64,000 bases of DNA from Actinomycetota bacterium (GTDB lineage: Bacteria; Actinomycetota; Acidimicrobiia; Acidimicrobiales; JAJPHE01). This document shows positions 33,950 to 42,517 of this stretch, piece by piece. The position numbers were made by a program, and so were the translations under genes. The stretch spans positions 62,001-126,000 of the forward strand of contig JAJPHE010000115.1 of assembly GCA_021325435.1 (NCBI GenBank). Direction: 5' to 3'. The notes under the pieces were generated by a model. It did not search any database, was not told where the DNA came from, and saw nothing but the letters and a program-made list of their open reading frames with translations. Position 1 is the stretch's first letter. Every line of letters begins with the position of its first letter.

Positions 33950-35029
33950 TCAGCTGTGGGAAGGCAGCTCGACCGGCGCGGCCAGGTGGGACTCGGCCCG
34001 GTCACCGCCGGCCCGCTTGGCCCGGTACATGGCCAGATCGCTGAAGCGGACCAGATCGTCGACCAGGTCCACCCCTTCCGGACCCACGGCCACGCCCACG
34101 CTGCATGAAAGGAACACCTGGTCGTCCCCGTGACTGATGGGCTGCCTGACGGCCTCCACCACCCGCTGGGCCAGGGCGGCGGCGCCTGCCGGGCCCCCGA
34201 CGTCCTCAGCGACGACGGCGAACTCGTCACCGCCCAGTCGGGCGAGCTCGTCGCCCGCCCGGCTCACCTGTCGGATGGCGTCGGACACCCGGACCAGCAC
34301 CTGGTCGCCGAAACGGTGACCGAAGTGGTCGTTGACCGACTTGAACCCGTCCAGGTCGACGAACAGCACCGCTAGATCGGCCTGACGCCGCACCGCCCGG
34401 CCCCACGACGCCTCGAGGGCGCGGTAGAAGGCGGCCCGGTTGGGCAGACCGGTCAACGGATCGGAGAACGCCAGCCGTGACAGCTCGCCCTGCGCCCGGG
34501 CCAACCGGGCGCTGACCCAGGCGATGGCCTCGGCCACGAGGACGAACACGGGCACGGCGTAGACGGCCGACGTGTACGCCCACACCGGATGGTGTCCGCC
34601 GACGAACAGGGGCGCCAGGTACGACGCCACCGCCAGCGGGGCCACCCGCAATGCCGTCCAACGCTCCTGGGTGACGCCCACCCACACGAACAACACCATG
34701 TAGAAGATGGCGTAGCGGTAGGGGTCGACCCCCCCGTAGAGGTTGTGCAACGAGATGAGCGTCATCGCCGGAGGGGCGAGGATCCAGAGCATGCCGGGGC
34801 GCGACACCTTGGCCCAGGGGGCGTACCAGGCGGCGGCGCCGATGGCTGTGGCGGCCACGCCGATCCACACCACCGGCCAGCCCTCCATGCCGGCGGGGGC
34901 AGGCAGGAGCGGGCTGGCGGCGGTGACGACGCCGCACAGCAGGTAGAGGACGGCGGCGAGGCGGCCGGCCACCTCGTTGGTCAGGACGCGCGCCGGCCCC
35001 GTCGCCTGGTCGCGCTCGGTGAGCGTCAT
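33950..35029 (-). CDS. membrane-bound diguanylate cyclase (GGDEF)
   Basis: About 359 residues. The N-terminal half has five to six transmembrane helices (for example AVLYLLCGVVTAASPLLP and YAIFYMVLFVWVGV). The C-terminal GGDEF domain starts at DPLTGLPNRAAFYRAL, with DLDGFKSVNDHFGHRFGD and the active-site RLGGDEFAV. An RxxD inhibitory site (RAGD) stands exactly five residues before GGDEF, so product inhibition is likely. No EAL domain follows. It should make cyclic di-GMP at the membrane. The start is ATG 35029, or GTG 35047 in the same frame; neither has a strong ribosome site. Confidence 0.9.
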   Translation of the reverse strand: MTLTERDQATGPARVLTNEVAGRLAAVLYLLCGVVTAASPLLPAPAGMEGWPVVWIGVAATAIGAAAWYAPWAKVSRPGMLWILAPPAMTLISLHNLYGGVDPYRYAIFYMVLFVWVGVTQERWTALRVAPLAVASYLAPLFVGGHHPVWAYTSAVYAVPVFVLVAEAIAWVSARLARAQGELSRLAFSDPLTGLPNRAAFYRALEASWGRAVRRQADLAVLFVDLDGFKSVNDHFGHRFGDQVLVRVSDAIRQVSRAGDELARLGGDEFAVVAEDVGGPAGAAALAQRVVEAVRQPISHGDDQVFLSCSVGVAVGPEGVDLVDDLVRFSDLAMYRAKRAGGDRAESHLAAPVELPSHS

Positions 35030-35128
35030 GGAGCAGCTGCCCGCCACGAATCCACATCTAGGGTTCGGAACGGGACGACCAGATCTTTAACGGCAACCGC
35101 CGGTTCTTCGAGAAAGATCCGGTTGGGG

Positions 35129-35620
35129 TCAGATGACTGACATGACCGGTACGTCCACCGGTATCAGACCGTCCTGGGTGGCGAAGTACAGGCGGTAGCC
35201 CTCCGAGTCGTGGGTGGCGGCCACGAGGAAGACCTGCTCGCGGGCGGCCCGGCGGCCGAGGATGAGAACCAGGTGCGAGTCGCTCTGACCCGGCAACAGC
35301 AGGGTCGATCCGTCCGACAGGGACAGTACGTGGGCCCGACTCTCGTTGTGCACTCCCAGGACCCGGACCCGCCGCTCCTCGAGCGCACGCAGGAAACGGG
35401 CCAGCCGGGGACGCCCCGTCGCCATCTCCTCTTCTTGGGCCTTAGCCATCATGGCCTCGAGCTCGCGGCGTTCGACGGGGCTGAAGATCCGGTCCAGCTC
35501 GTCACCCTGGCGCAGGTCGACGACCATCGTGGTGCGCGGCCGACGCCGGGCCAGCACCGCCAGGACGGCGAGCACGGTCGGCACGACCAGGGCGAGGGCT
35601 ACGGTCACTGCCGTCCTCAT
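35129..35620 (-). CDS. hypothetical membrane-anchored protein (163 aa)
   Basis: I do not recognise a family. Residues 3-25 form one hydrophobic helix (AVTVALALVVPTVLAVLAVL) followed by RRRPR, giving an N-in signal-anchor-like start. The remainder is soluble, with a helical Glu/Met-rich section (about 46-68) and a beta-rich C-terminal part (RVRVLGVHNESRAHVLSLSD, LVLILGRRA, YRLYFATQDGLIPVDV). The start ATG at 35620 is clear. Function is unknown. Confidence 0.65.
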   Translation of the reverse strand: MRTAVTVALALVVPTVLAVLAVLARRRPRTTMVVDLRQGDELDRIFSPVERRELEAMMAKAQEEEMATGRPRLARFLRALEERRVRVLGVHNESRAHVLSLSDGSTLLLPGQSDSHLVLILGRRAAREQVFLVAATHDSEGYRLYFATQDGLIPVDVPVMSVI

Positions 35621-35741
35621 CCCGCCGCTGAGGCCAGTTCAAACCCTGGCCGCCCGTTGCTCATCGGATCACTGTTCGACGCTCGCTCCGTCATTCCTCT
35701 TCGAGCCAATCTGGCCTACCGGCCCGCTTTCGGTTCCGGTC

Positions 35742-37082
35742 TCAGCGTGCCGGAGGGCGGCCCGGAGCGCACGAGTCGTTCGGCCCTACCCGTTCCGGAG
35801 GAACGGGATATCCCAGCTGTGATGTCGCGACCCAGAAGGGCCCGGCGGTGAGCCCGGGCGCCCGGACGGGGTCGAGCGGAGTGGCGGCGGGCAGGCGGCC
35901 ACGGCACCGCTCGGCCCGGGCCAGGGCCGCCTTTTCGGCACCAAAGGCGGCCTTTGCACCGCCGCCGGCCCGGTTGAGGGTGTGAATTCCCCCCAAGAGG
36001 GACAGGGCGACGGCAAGGGCGCCCACTCCCAGGGCGGCGGCGGGGAGCCGCCGGGGCACGACCTCGACGAGGAGGAGAACGACGAGGAGGGCGGCCGGGT
36101 ACTCGTATCGACTGGCCTCTGGTGATTGAGCGGCCGCCCGGGCCAGGCCTGTCAACACCCAGAACACCCCCAGAGCACCTCCGACGGCGAGGAAGCGGAT
36201 GCCGACCCGCCGGGCCAACAGGGCCCAAACCAGTCCCAAAGCCATCGCCGCCCCGACGGCGTAGGCCACCTCCGGTCTGGCCGTACCGCACAATCCCTCA
36301 ACCGTGGCCCGCGCCGACCGGAGGATCCATCCGGGGAGGCGGCCCACGTTGGCCGACGAGTAACCGACCGACCCCACGTCTCCTCGGGGTGATGCACCCG
36401 GCAGCGACCGCAGCCCCGCCGGGGGTAGGGCGGAAGGGCGGTACAGGACGAACCACGCGACCCAGCTCACGCCGACGGCGCCCACCACAACCAAGCGGGC
36501 CGGTTTGCGAAGGAGGGCCGCCTCCACCGCCAGGCCGGCGACGACCGCGAGACCCAGCCCGGAGCTGGCCACCGCCAGGACACCCAGGACGATGGTCAGG
36601 GGCAGCTCCCATCTGACGCCGGCGTCCCACAGAAGTAGGCAGCCGAGCAGTGCCACCAGCGGCAGGACGAAGCCGGCGTTCACCGGCCACAGAAGCACCT
36701 CCCACCCGGCGCCGAGGAAGGCGAACAGGACTGCGGCCAGGGCGGCCACGACGGGCCGGCACCGGCGACTGGCGTAGAGGTAGAGAAGGCCGGCGCAGAC
36801 GACGTGCAGGCCGATCTCCACCGCCCGGTAGGCGCCGTAGTGGCGGAGGCCGACGGCGGCGAACAGCACCCGGTAGATGACGATCACCGTCGCTTGCAGG
36901 TGACCGTTGTGAGGCGCGAGGAAGGCCGAGGCGCCGCCGGAGCGCCGGTAGAGGATGACGCCCCACTCGTCGTAGAAGAAGAACCACGCCCGGCCGACCA
37001 GTCCGATGGTGGCAGCGGCGGCGACGAGAGCGGCCACGGCCAAGACGGCCGACAGTCGCCGCTCGCGCGCCGTCACGTTCAT
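35742..37082 (-). CDS. polytopic membrane protein, glycosyltransferase-like (GT-C type) or unknown
   Basis: About 446 residues with roughly ten hydrophobic segments. After TM1 comes an acidic loop, WFFFYDEWGVILYRRSG, then APHNGHLQ. A DE or DD loop after the first helix is typical of GT-C membrane glycosyltransferases such as the ArnT/PMT type, so a lipid-linked sugar transferase is possible. I see no other diagnostic motif. The C-terminal 60 residues are outside the membrane. ATG at 37082 is preferred over 37097; the divergent gene at 37103 starts 21 bp away. Confidence 0.7.
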   Translation of the reverse strand: MNVTARERRLSAVLAVAALVAAAATIGLVGRAWFFFYDEWGVILYRRSGGASAFLAPHNGHLQATVIVIYRVLFAAVGLRHYGAYRAVEIGLHVVCAGLLYLYASRRCRPVVAALAAVLFAFLGAGWEVLLWPVNAGFVLPLVALLGCLLLWDAGVRWELPLTIVLGVLAVASSGLGLAVVAGLAVEAALLRKPARLVVVGAVGVSWVAWFVLYRPSALPPAGLRSLPGASPRGDVGSVGYSSANVGRLPGWILRSARATVEGLCGTARPEVAYAVGAAMALGLVWALLARRVGIRFLAVGGALGVFWVLTGLARAAAQSPEASRYEYPAALLVVLLLVEVVPRRLPAAALGVGALAVALSLLGGIHTLNRAGGGAKAAFGAEKAALARAERCRGRLPAATPLDPVRAPGLTAGPFWVATSQLGYPVPPERVGPNDSCAPGRPPAR

Positions 37083-37102
37083 GCCTCTCCATAGCATGGG
37101 TC

Positions 37103-37579
37103 ATGGCCGCGCCCACCGAGACGCTCGAGTTCTGGCCGGATCGTCCCCAGGCGCTGGTGGAGCGGATGGGCGAGATGGCCGTCACGGGCGACGGCTGGAT
37201 CAACCTCACCCCCCACGTGGGCGACGAGGATCCAGAGCTGCCCGGCGACGGGCTGTTCGGGGCCTTCTCGGCCCGCGGTCCGGCGGTGCCGTTGTGCACC
37301 TGGGTGCCGGCTCGGCGTCGGCGTGAGCGACGCGGACGCCAGTCCCTGGGCGTGCAGCACGCCACGGGCACCCGGGCCGCAGCCCGTCTGGCCGGGGCCG
37401 GCCACCCCGTGCCGGAGGGTTGGAGGGTGACCCAGGATCATCCCCGGCGGGGCCTGGTAGTCGAGGTGCACGCCGACGAACCGCCGGAGCGGGTGCTCTC
37501 CTGGCTGATCGGGGCCGGGGAGGCCTTGTGCCTGCCCACCCCGACCGGCCAGTGGCGGGCGGCCCTCTACCGGGGCTGA
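37103..37579 (+). CDS. hypothetical protein (158 aa)
   Basis: I do not recognise a domain. The protein is soluble, with WPDRPQALVERMGEMAVTGD and GWINLTPHVGDEDPE at the N-terminus and basic, alanine-rich and beta segments after (RGLVVEVHADEPPERVLSWL). GC-rich codon use and the ATG 21 bp from a divergent start support it as a real gene. The LGVQHATGTRAAARLAGAGH segment with VPEGWRVTQDHPRRGLV looks structured. No function is proposed. Confidence 0.6.
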   Translation: MAAPTETLEFWPDRPQALVERMGEMAVTGDGWINLTPHVGDEDPELPGDGLFGAFSARGPAVPLCTWVPARRRRERRGRQSLGVQHATGTRAAARLAGAGHPVPEGWRVTQDHPRRGLVVEVHADEPPERVLSWLIGAGEALCLPTPTGQWRAALYRG

Positions 37580-37687
37580 CAGGACGTCAATCCGGCCGAT
37601 CGGCGGCCCTCAGCGCCGAAATCGTCGGGCGAGTGTCGGGCGACCAGCGCTTCAGAGACCGCTAACCCCAAGCGGTAGCCTTCGCCG

Positions 37688-38071
37688 GTGGCCACCAGGA
37701 CAAACCAATGGTTCTCCGGTCGGGCGATCCTGGCCCACGTGGCTCTGTTGATCTGGTTCCCCGGTTGTCTGGTCGCCTGCTGGTGGCAGGCCACCCGGGC
37801 CATGTCCGGGAACTGGCTGAGCTGGTTGTACGCCACCGAGTGGCCCGCCCTGGCCGTCTTCGGTGTCGCCGTGTGGTGGGGCCTGCTCCACGACGACCCC
37901 GACTCCGTGGGCACCCGGGCGGTGCGCCGCTGGCAAGAGGAGGAGCGCCGGAGCCACCCCGCTCCTGAGCGCCGCGCCGTGCAGGTCGACGATCCGGAGC
38001 TGGCCGCCTACAACCGTTACCTGGCCTCGCTGGCGGCCAGTGGACGGCGCAAATCGTGGCGCAGCCCGTGA
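37688..38071 (+). CDS. hypothetical membrane protein (127 aa)
   Basis: This small protein has two hydrophobic helices (AILAHVALLIWFPGCLVACWW and YATEWPALAVFGVAVWWGLL) and a basic, charged C-terminal tail of about 55 residues ending RKSWRSP. GTG start at 37688. The 16-nt overlap with the following DUF3817 gene indicates coupled expression. No enzyme motif is present. Related two-helix proteins of unknown function occur in other actinobacteria, by my recollection rather than a search. Confidence 0.68.
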   Translation: MATRTNQWFSGRAILAHVALLIWFPGCLVACWWQATRAMSGNWLSWLYATEWPALAVFGVAVWWGLLHDDPDSVGTRAVRRWQEEERRSHPAPERRAVQVDDPELAAYNRYLASLAASGRRKSWRSP

Positions 38072-38376
38072 CCGGCGCCCTCCTTCGCTACCGGGTGATG
38101 GCCTACATCGTCGGCGTCGGTCTGATCATCCTCGTGTTCGTGGGCATGCCGCTGCAGTACGGCGCCCACCAGAAGGCAGTGGTCGCCGTGGTCGGGCCCA
38201 TCCACGGGTTCTTGTACATCGTGTACCTGGCCGCCGCCCTGGACATGGCCCGGCGGGCCCGCTTCACGTTGTTCCAGATGGTCGCCATGGTGGGCGCCGG
38301 CCTGCTGCCCTTCCTCGCCTTCTACATCGAGCGCAAGGTCACCCGTCGGGTGGAAGAGGAGCTGCTCGCCGCCTGA
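38056..38376 (+). CDS. DUF3817 family membrane protein (106 aa)
   Basis: Three hydrophobic helices (YIVGVGLIILVFVGMPL, VVGPIHGFLYIVYLAAALDM, QMVAMVGAGLLPFLAFYIE) with the GPIHGFLYIVYL signature of DUF3817/YdzA-like proteins. The end FYIERKVTRRVEEEL is characteristic too. The GTG at 38056 lies inside the preceding gene, overlapping by 16 nt. Function of this family is unknown; members are often near membrane-integrity genes. Confidence 0.82.
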   Translation: MAQPVTGALLRYRVMAYIVGVGLIILVFVGMPLQYGAHQKAVVAVVGPIHGFLYIVYLAAALDMARRARFTLFQMVAMVGAGLLPFLAFYIERKVTRRVEEELLAA

Positions 38377-38394
38377 GGGCGTCGGCCTCGCCGC

Positions 38395-38835
38395 TCAGTT
38401 GGCGAAGTCCTCGGTGATGAAGACCTGCCCGGTGTACGGCGAGCGGATGACGGCTACGCCGACCATGGTGAAGTAGGGGCTCAACAGATTGGCGCGATGC
38501 TCGGCGCTCTGGTCGAACCCGAGCTCCACCGACGACACGGTGGGCCCGACGCCAACGTTCTCGCCGACCGTGGTCGCGCCGGGCGGAGCTTGAAGCATCA
38601 GGTCCGGGTTGTGCCCCAGCGCATTGGCGCGCACCAGGTTCTCGTCCCAGGCCTCCGCCGCAGCCTGAAGATTGGCGGTCTGAATGGCCAGCGGGGCCAA
38701 GCCGTAGGTGGCGCGGTAAGCGTTGATGTTCTGCACCACATACCACGCCGGAGACGGTGAAGCTCCGGCCGTCGCTCTAGGCACGACAGCGAAGACGAGC
38801 GCGGCAACCGCGCCGAACAGGATTCTCTTCAGCAT
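38395..38835 (-). CDS. secreted CAP-domain (SCP/PR-1-like) protein
   Basis: This 146-residue protein has a signal peptide (LKRILFGAVAALVFAVV, cleavage near TAGAS) and a small CAP domain. Elements are INAYRATYGLAPLAI, LGHNPDL with the CAP His, GENVGVG and SAEHRANLLSPYFTMVGVAV. CAP proteins are extracellular; bacterial ones are of unclear function, some with protease-like or lipid-binding roles. The ATG at 38835 follows GGGGAG; an ATG at 38847 is also in frame. Only one of the canonical acidic residues can be placed with confidence. Confidence 0.85.
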   Translation of the reverse strand: MLKRILFGAVAALVFAVVPRATAGASPSPAWYVVQNINAYRATYGLAPLAIQTANLQAAAEAWDENLVRANALGHNPDLMLQAPPGATTVGENVGVGPTVSSVELGFDQSAEHRANLLSPYFTMVGVAVIRSPYTGQVFITEDFAN

Positions 38836-39054
38836 TTTTCTCCCCATGGGGTCCCAGCTACGTGAACGAGAACCTAGGCGACCATCGCGTCGGCGGCAAC
38901 GACCCGCAATAGGTCAGCGTCAACCGGGCCACACAAGTCAGACTCTCCTAAACCGCCGTTGTTTTCTGGGCTTTTCGGGCCTTACCGACCCACCGGAAAG
39001 AACGCAAGAAGCCGCGTCCTATTAGACAATGCTGAACACAGGAGGATGTCAGGC

Positions 39055-39345
39055 ATGATCATCGAGACTCACCGGTTCCGATTGGCTTCGGGCACCAGCC
39101 GCGATTCGTTCGTCGACGCGGACTCGCAGGCCCAGGTGGACTTCTTCTACCAACAGGCCGGCCTGAGACGGAGAACGGTCGCCAGCGGAGACGACGGAGA
39201 GTGGCTGACCGTCACCCTCTGGGACTCCCCCGACGCGGCCCGAGCCGCGTGGCGTGCCGCCGAGGAGAATCCAGCAGCTCGACACTTCCTCAGCCTCATC
39301 GATGACGACAGTACGGAGCGAAAGACCTACTCGCTGTTGGGGTGA
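39055..39345 (+). CDS. hypothetical protein (96 aa), possible dimeric alpha/beta-barrel fold
   Basis: The ATG at 39055 is selected by GGAGGA at 39041-39046 with 8 nt spacing; the longer frame begins in AT-richer non-coding sequence. The protein runs IIETHRFRLASGTSRDSFVD, FFYQQAGLRRRTVASGDDGE, WLTVTLWDSPDAARAAWRAA. This resembles monooxygenase-like ABM or stress-response dimeric barrels (a strand, then a helix after a W..... DSPDAARAA stretch). The match is weak and no catalytic residue is evident. Confidence 0.62.
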   Translation: MIIETHRFRLASGTSRDSFVDADSQAQVDFFYQQAGLRRRTVASGDDGEWLTVTLWDSPDAARAAWRAAEENPAARHFLSLIDDDSTERKTYSLLG

Positions 39346-39353
39346 TCGGCGTC

Positions 39354-39707
39354 CTACTGCTGGACGAGCATGACGGGATTGCCCTCAGGGTCGGCCACTC
39401 CGGCGAGCGTCGGTCCTCCGGGGATGTCGAAGGGCTGAGCCAGGACCGCGCCTCCGAGGGCTTCCGCCTTGTCGAGGGAGGCGTGCAGGTCGCGCACCTG
39501 GACGTAGAGGGTCACCCGGCTCTGTTCGCCCTGGCGGATGTGCCCGCCGGGACCGGGCTCGGGGGCGCCGATGCCCGGTTCGATGTTCATGACGGGTCCC
39601 TCGCCGATTCGCCAGTTGAACAGCTCTCGATAGAAGGCCCTGAGCCGGTCAGGGTCGCGCGCTTCGATCTCCCAGTGGACCACCGGCCGAGCCCAGTCCT
39701 CGCTCAT
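39354..39707 (-). CDS. VOC family protein (117 aa)
   Basis: A single-module vicinal oxygen chelate protein. It contains VVHWEIEARDPDRLRAFYRE with LFNWRI, then TLYVQVRDLHASLDKAEALG and ends GVADPEGNPVMLVQQ. His near residue 10 and Glu near 112 are plausible metal ligands. Similar proteins are annotated glyoxalase/bleomycin-resistance-like. ATG at 39707 follows AGGAGG with 5 nt spacing. Its stop is 8 bp from that of the convergent 96-aa gene. The reaction is unknown. Confidence 0.85.
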   Translation of the reverse strand: MSEDWARPVVHWEIEARDPDRLRAFYRELFNWRIGEGPVMNIEPGIGAPEPGPGGHIRQGEQSRVTLYVQVRDLHASLDKAEALGGAVLAQPFDIPGGPTLAGVADPEGNPVMLVQQ

Positions 39708-39762
39708 CGTCCTCCTAGTTGCTCCGCGGGGGCGCAGCATACGAGCGGTGCCACACCGGTAA

Positions 39763-40248
39763 TCAGACCGTCACTATCCGGCTGGCGGCCACGGTGCCGT
39801 CGACCAATTCGAGCTCGCCGACGGTGTGGACCGGCTGGGCCCGCCGCTGCGTCGGTGACCCGGGGTTGAAGAGCAGCTGTCCGTCCAGACCTTCCTCGTT
39901 CCAAGGGATGTGGCTGTGGCCGAACACGACGACGTCGGCCGTGGGGAACTGCCGTCGCAGGCGGGCGGCACGTCCGGCTCGCGGCCCGCTGTCATGGATC
40001 ATGGCGACGCGCACGTCGGCCAGCTCCACCACCCGAGCGACAGGAAGCAGGCCGACGAGCTCCACGTCGTTGTTGCCGAGCACCGCGTGAAGTGGCGCCA
40101 CCTCGGCCAGGGAATCGAGAGTCGACCGGCTCGTCACGTCACCGGCGTGGAGGACAACGTCAGCGGCCTCGATCAGCTGACGAGCTCTGGCCGAGAGCCC
40201 GTCGATGCCCCGCCGTAGATGGGTATCCGCCAGCACCGCGACCCGCAC
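39763..40248 (-). CDS. YfcE/MJ0936-type metallophosphoesterase
   Basis: A 161-residue calcineurin-like phosphoesterase. Metal-binding motifs appear in order: ADTH at the N-terminus, VLHAGDVTS, GNNDV, then an internal His in VAMIHDSGP and the paired His in FGHSHIP, ending FNPGSPTQRRA. Length and order match the small YfcE/MJ0936 phosphodiesterases. The physiological substrate of most members is unknown. The preceding site-2 protease gene on the same strand lies 30 bp upstream. Confidence 0.88.
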   Translation of the reverse strand: MRVAVLADTHLRRGIDGLSARARQLIEAADVVLHAGDVTSRSTLDSLAEVAPLHAVLGNNDVELVGLLPVARVVELADVRVAMIHDSGPRAGRAARLRRQFPTADVVVFGHSHIPWNEEGLDGQLLFNPGSPTQRRAQPVHTVGELELVDGTVAASRIVTV

Positions 40249-40278
40249 CGGTTGCAGCTTGCCACTGATGGCCGCCCC

Positions 40279-41424
40279 TTAGAAGGCGGGGGCGCCCGCC
40301 GGTCGGCGAACCCCGACGTCGGGGAGGCGAGCGGCGATGCCATCGGAGGACAGGAGTCCGACCAGCCGCCCGTGGTCGAGCACCAGGGCGGCATGGTCAC
40401 GCCCCGAGCGGACCTTCTCCGCCACCTCGGCCAGGCCGTCATCCGGAGCGCACACGACGATCTCGTCGGGGCCGGCGGCGGCTTCGGTGATAGGCGTCAG
40501 CCACCACCGCTGCCCGGGGACCTCGTTCATGCGTTCGGTTGTGGTGAGGCCCACGATGGCGCCGTTCTCGTCGCCCACCGGAACGGCCTCGGCGAGGTGA
40601 GCGCGGGCCAACCGATCCACCTCGGCGACGGTCGCTGACGCCGGCACCACCAGCGGTGCGATGTTCATGGCGTCGACGACGCGTGGCTCACCACCCTGCT
40701 GGGCGGCGACCGCCAGCCGCTGCTCCTGGCCGGCGGCGGTGACCACGAACCAGCCGATGAGGGCGAGCCAGAGGCCGCCGGCCGCCCCTCCGAAGACGAA
40801 CTCGGCGCCGCCGAGGGCGATCAGCCCGTAGCCGACGAACCGCCCCATGGCCGCCGCCGCCGAAGTAGCCCGAGCCCGGTCGTCCCACCGGCGCCACAGC
40901 AGAGATCGCAGCACCCGGCCACCGTCCAGCGGGAAGGCCGGCAGCAGGTTGAACAGGCCGAGCACAACGTTGATTCCGGCGAGCCACGCCATCGACGCCA
41001 CCACCAGGTGGCTGACGCCTTGGGTGTGAAGCAACCAGGCGGCCGCGCCGGTGGTCACTCCGATGCCCAAACTGGCCAAGGGGCCGGCCAGCGCCGTGCG
41101 CAGCTCGGTCCGGTGGTCGCTGACATCGCCTTCGAGCTGGGCGACCCCCCCGAACAGCCAGAGGACGATGACCCTCACCTGGACACCGTGGCGGCGAGCC
41201 ACCGCCGCATGGGCCAGCTCGTGGACCAGCAGGCTGGCGAAGAAGGCGACGGTGGTCGCCAGGGCGGCGACCCAGTAGGCGGCCCGGTTGTAGCCGGCCG
41301 CCTCGACCGGCAGCTGCCCCGAGGCCAACCCCCAGGCCACGAGGACGAAGATGGGCGCCAGGCTCCAGTTGGCCGCCACCCGGATCGTGCCGATCCGACC
41401 CAGCGTCAACCCGTCGTTCATCAT
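40279..41424 (-). CDS. M50 site-2 protease with C-terminal CBS domains
   Basis: A 381-residue membrane metalloprotease. Zinc motif HELAH (His68-His72) is in the helix after SLLVHELAHAAVARRHG; the third ligand Asp167 is in NLLPAFPLDGGR. Five or six transmembrane segments precede about residue 240. The C-terminus carries a CBS pair (VVDAMNIAPLVVPASATVAE, VPVGDENGAIVGLTTTERM, then VRSGRDHAALVLDHGRLVGL), which can bind adenine nucleotides. Such proteins perform regulated intramembrane proteolysis; related mycobacterial enzymes exist. The adjacent downstream gene is a phosphoesterase. The substrate is unknown. Confidence 0.92.
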   Translation of the reverse strand: MMNDGLTLGRIGTIRVAANWSLAPIFVLVAWGLASGQLPVEAAGYNRAAYWVAALATTVAFFASLLVHELAHAAVARRHGVQVRVIVLWLFGGVAQLEGDVSDHRTELRTALAGPLASLGIGVTTGAAAWLLHTQGVSHLVVASMAWLAGINVVLGLFNLLPAFPLDGGRVLRSLLWRRWDDRARATSAAAAMGRFVGYGLIALGGAEFVFGGAAGGLWLALIGWFVVTAAGQEQRLAVAAQQGGEPRVVDAMNIAPLVVPASATVAEVDRLARAHLAEAVPVGDENGAIVGLTTTERMNEVPGQRWWLTPITEAAAGPDEIVVCAPDDGLAEVAEKVRSGRDHAALVLDHGRLVGLLSSDGIAARLPDVGVRRPAGAPAF

Positions 41425-41571
41425 CGTTCCTCCTTACCTCCTACAACGCCGGCGGGGCCGGCAACGTTCCGAGGGTGGCCTCCGGCCCTGCGAGAGGGCT
41501 GGGAGCCGGCTGTGGACCGGCTTCGTCGGCCGAGCAGGTGGTTTGATGGTCGGTCGAAGGAATGGAGCGGG

Positions 41572-42504
41572 GTGACGGAGCGCATCGATTACGACGAGTT
41601 CGGCATGTTCCACGAGAACGCCGCCGAGTACGGACTCCCCTACGACGGGCCGCCGACCGTTCGCCGCCAGTTCGTCGAGGTGGGCGGCGGACGCCGGATC
41701 AGCGCCCTGGTGTGGGGGGAGGGCGCGCCGGAGCTGGTGCTGCTCCACGGGGGGTCGCAGAACGCCCACACCTGGGACACCGTCGCCATGGCCCTCGGAC
41801 GGCCTCTGGTGGCCGTGGACCTACCGGGCCACGGGCATTCCGACGGGCCCGCCGATCGGGTCCGCGGCCCCCTGAACGTCGAGGCGAACGCGGCCGACGT
41901 GGCGGTGGCCGTGCGGGCTCTGGCACCTGACGCTCGCGGGGTGGTGGGCATGTCGCTCGGAGGCCTCACCCTCATCGCCCTCGCCCGGCAGGCGCCCGAG
42001 CTGGTGCGGCGGGTGGTCCTGGTCGACATAACCCCGGGCATCAACCGCGAGAGCGCCAGGCACATCACCGACTTCGTCAACGGACCGCCCACCTTCCCCA
42101 GCTTCGAGCAACTGCTGGAGAGAACCATCCAGTTCAACCCGACCAGAAGCGTGTCCTCGCTGCGCCGGGGGATCCTTCACAACGCCGTTCAACTGGAGGA
42201 CGGCAGCTGGGAGTGGCGCTGGGCCAGGTGGCGCCGACAGGGCGCCAGCGGACCCGAGACGCCAACATCGGCCGCCGAAGACATCTACGCCGAGATGTGG
42301 GGGTGGGTGAGCGCCATACAGGTGCCGGTGATGCTCGCCCGGGGCATGACCGCTCAGTCGGTCATCCGTGACGACGACGAGGCCGAGCTGTTGCGGCGCC
42401 ATCCCGGCGCCCACGTCGTGAGGTTCGTGGGCGCCGGCCACAGCATCCAGGGAGACAAGCCGGTCGAGCTGGCCCGAGAGATCGAGGCGTTCGTCTTCGA
42501 CTAG
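41572..42504 (+). CDS. alpha/beta hydrolase
   Basis: A 310-residue hydrolase with oxyanion motif LLHGGSQNAHTWD, PGHGHSDGP, the nucleophile elbow GMSLGG (Ser128), a candidate acid residue in a late strand, and His290 in VGAGHSIQGD. The substrate is not readable; esters or epoxides are common in this family. GTG at 41572 is chosen because the upstream frame reads through a promoter-like stretch. It converges with the MFS gene, with 13 bp between stops. Confidence 0.88.
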   Translation: MTERIDYDEFGMFHENAAEYGLPYDGPPTVRRQFVEVGGGRRISALVWGEGAPELVLLHGGSQNAHTWDTVAMALGRPLVAVDLPGHGHSDGPADRVRGPLNVEANAADVAVAVRALAPDARGVVGMSLGGLTLIALARQAPELVRRVVLVDITPGINRESARHITDFVNGPPTFPSFEQLLERTIQFNPTRSVSSLRRGILHNAVQLEDGSWEWRWARWRRQGASGPETPTSAAEDIYAEMWGWVSAIQVPVMLARGMTAQSVIRDDDEAELLRRHPGAHVVRFVGAGHSIQGDKPVELAREIEAFVFD

Positions 42505-42517
42505 CGGCCGCCGCCGG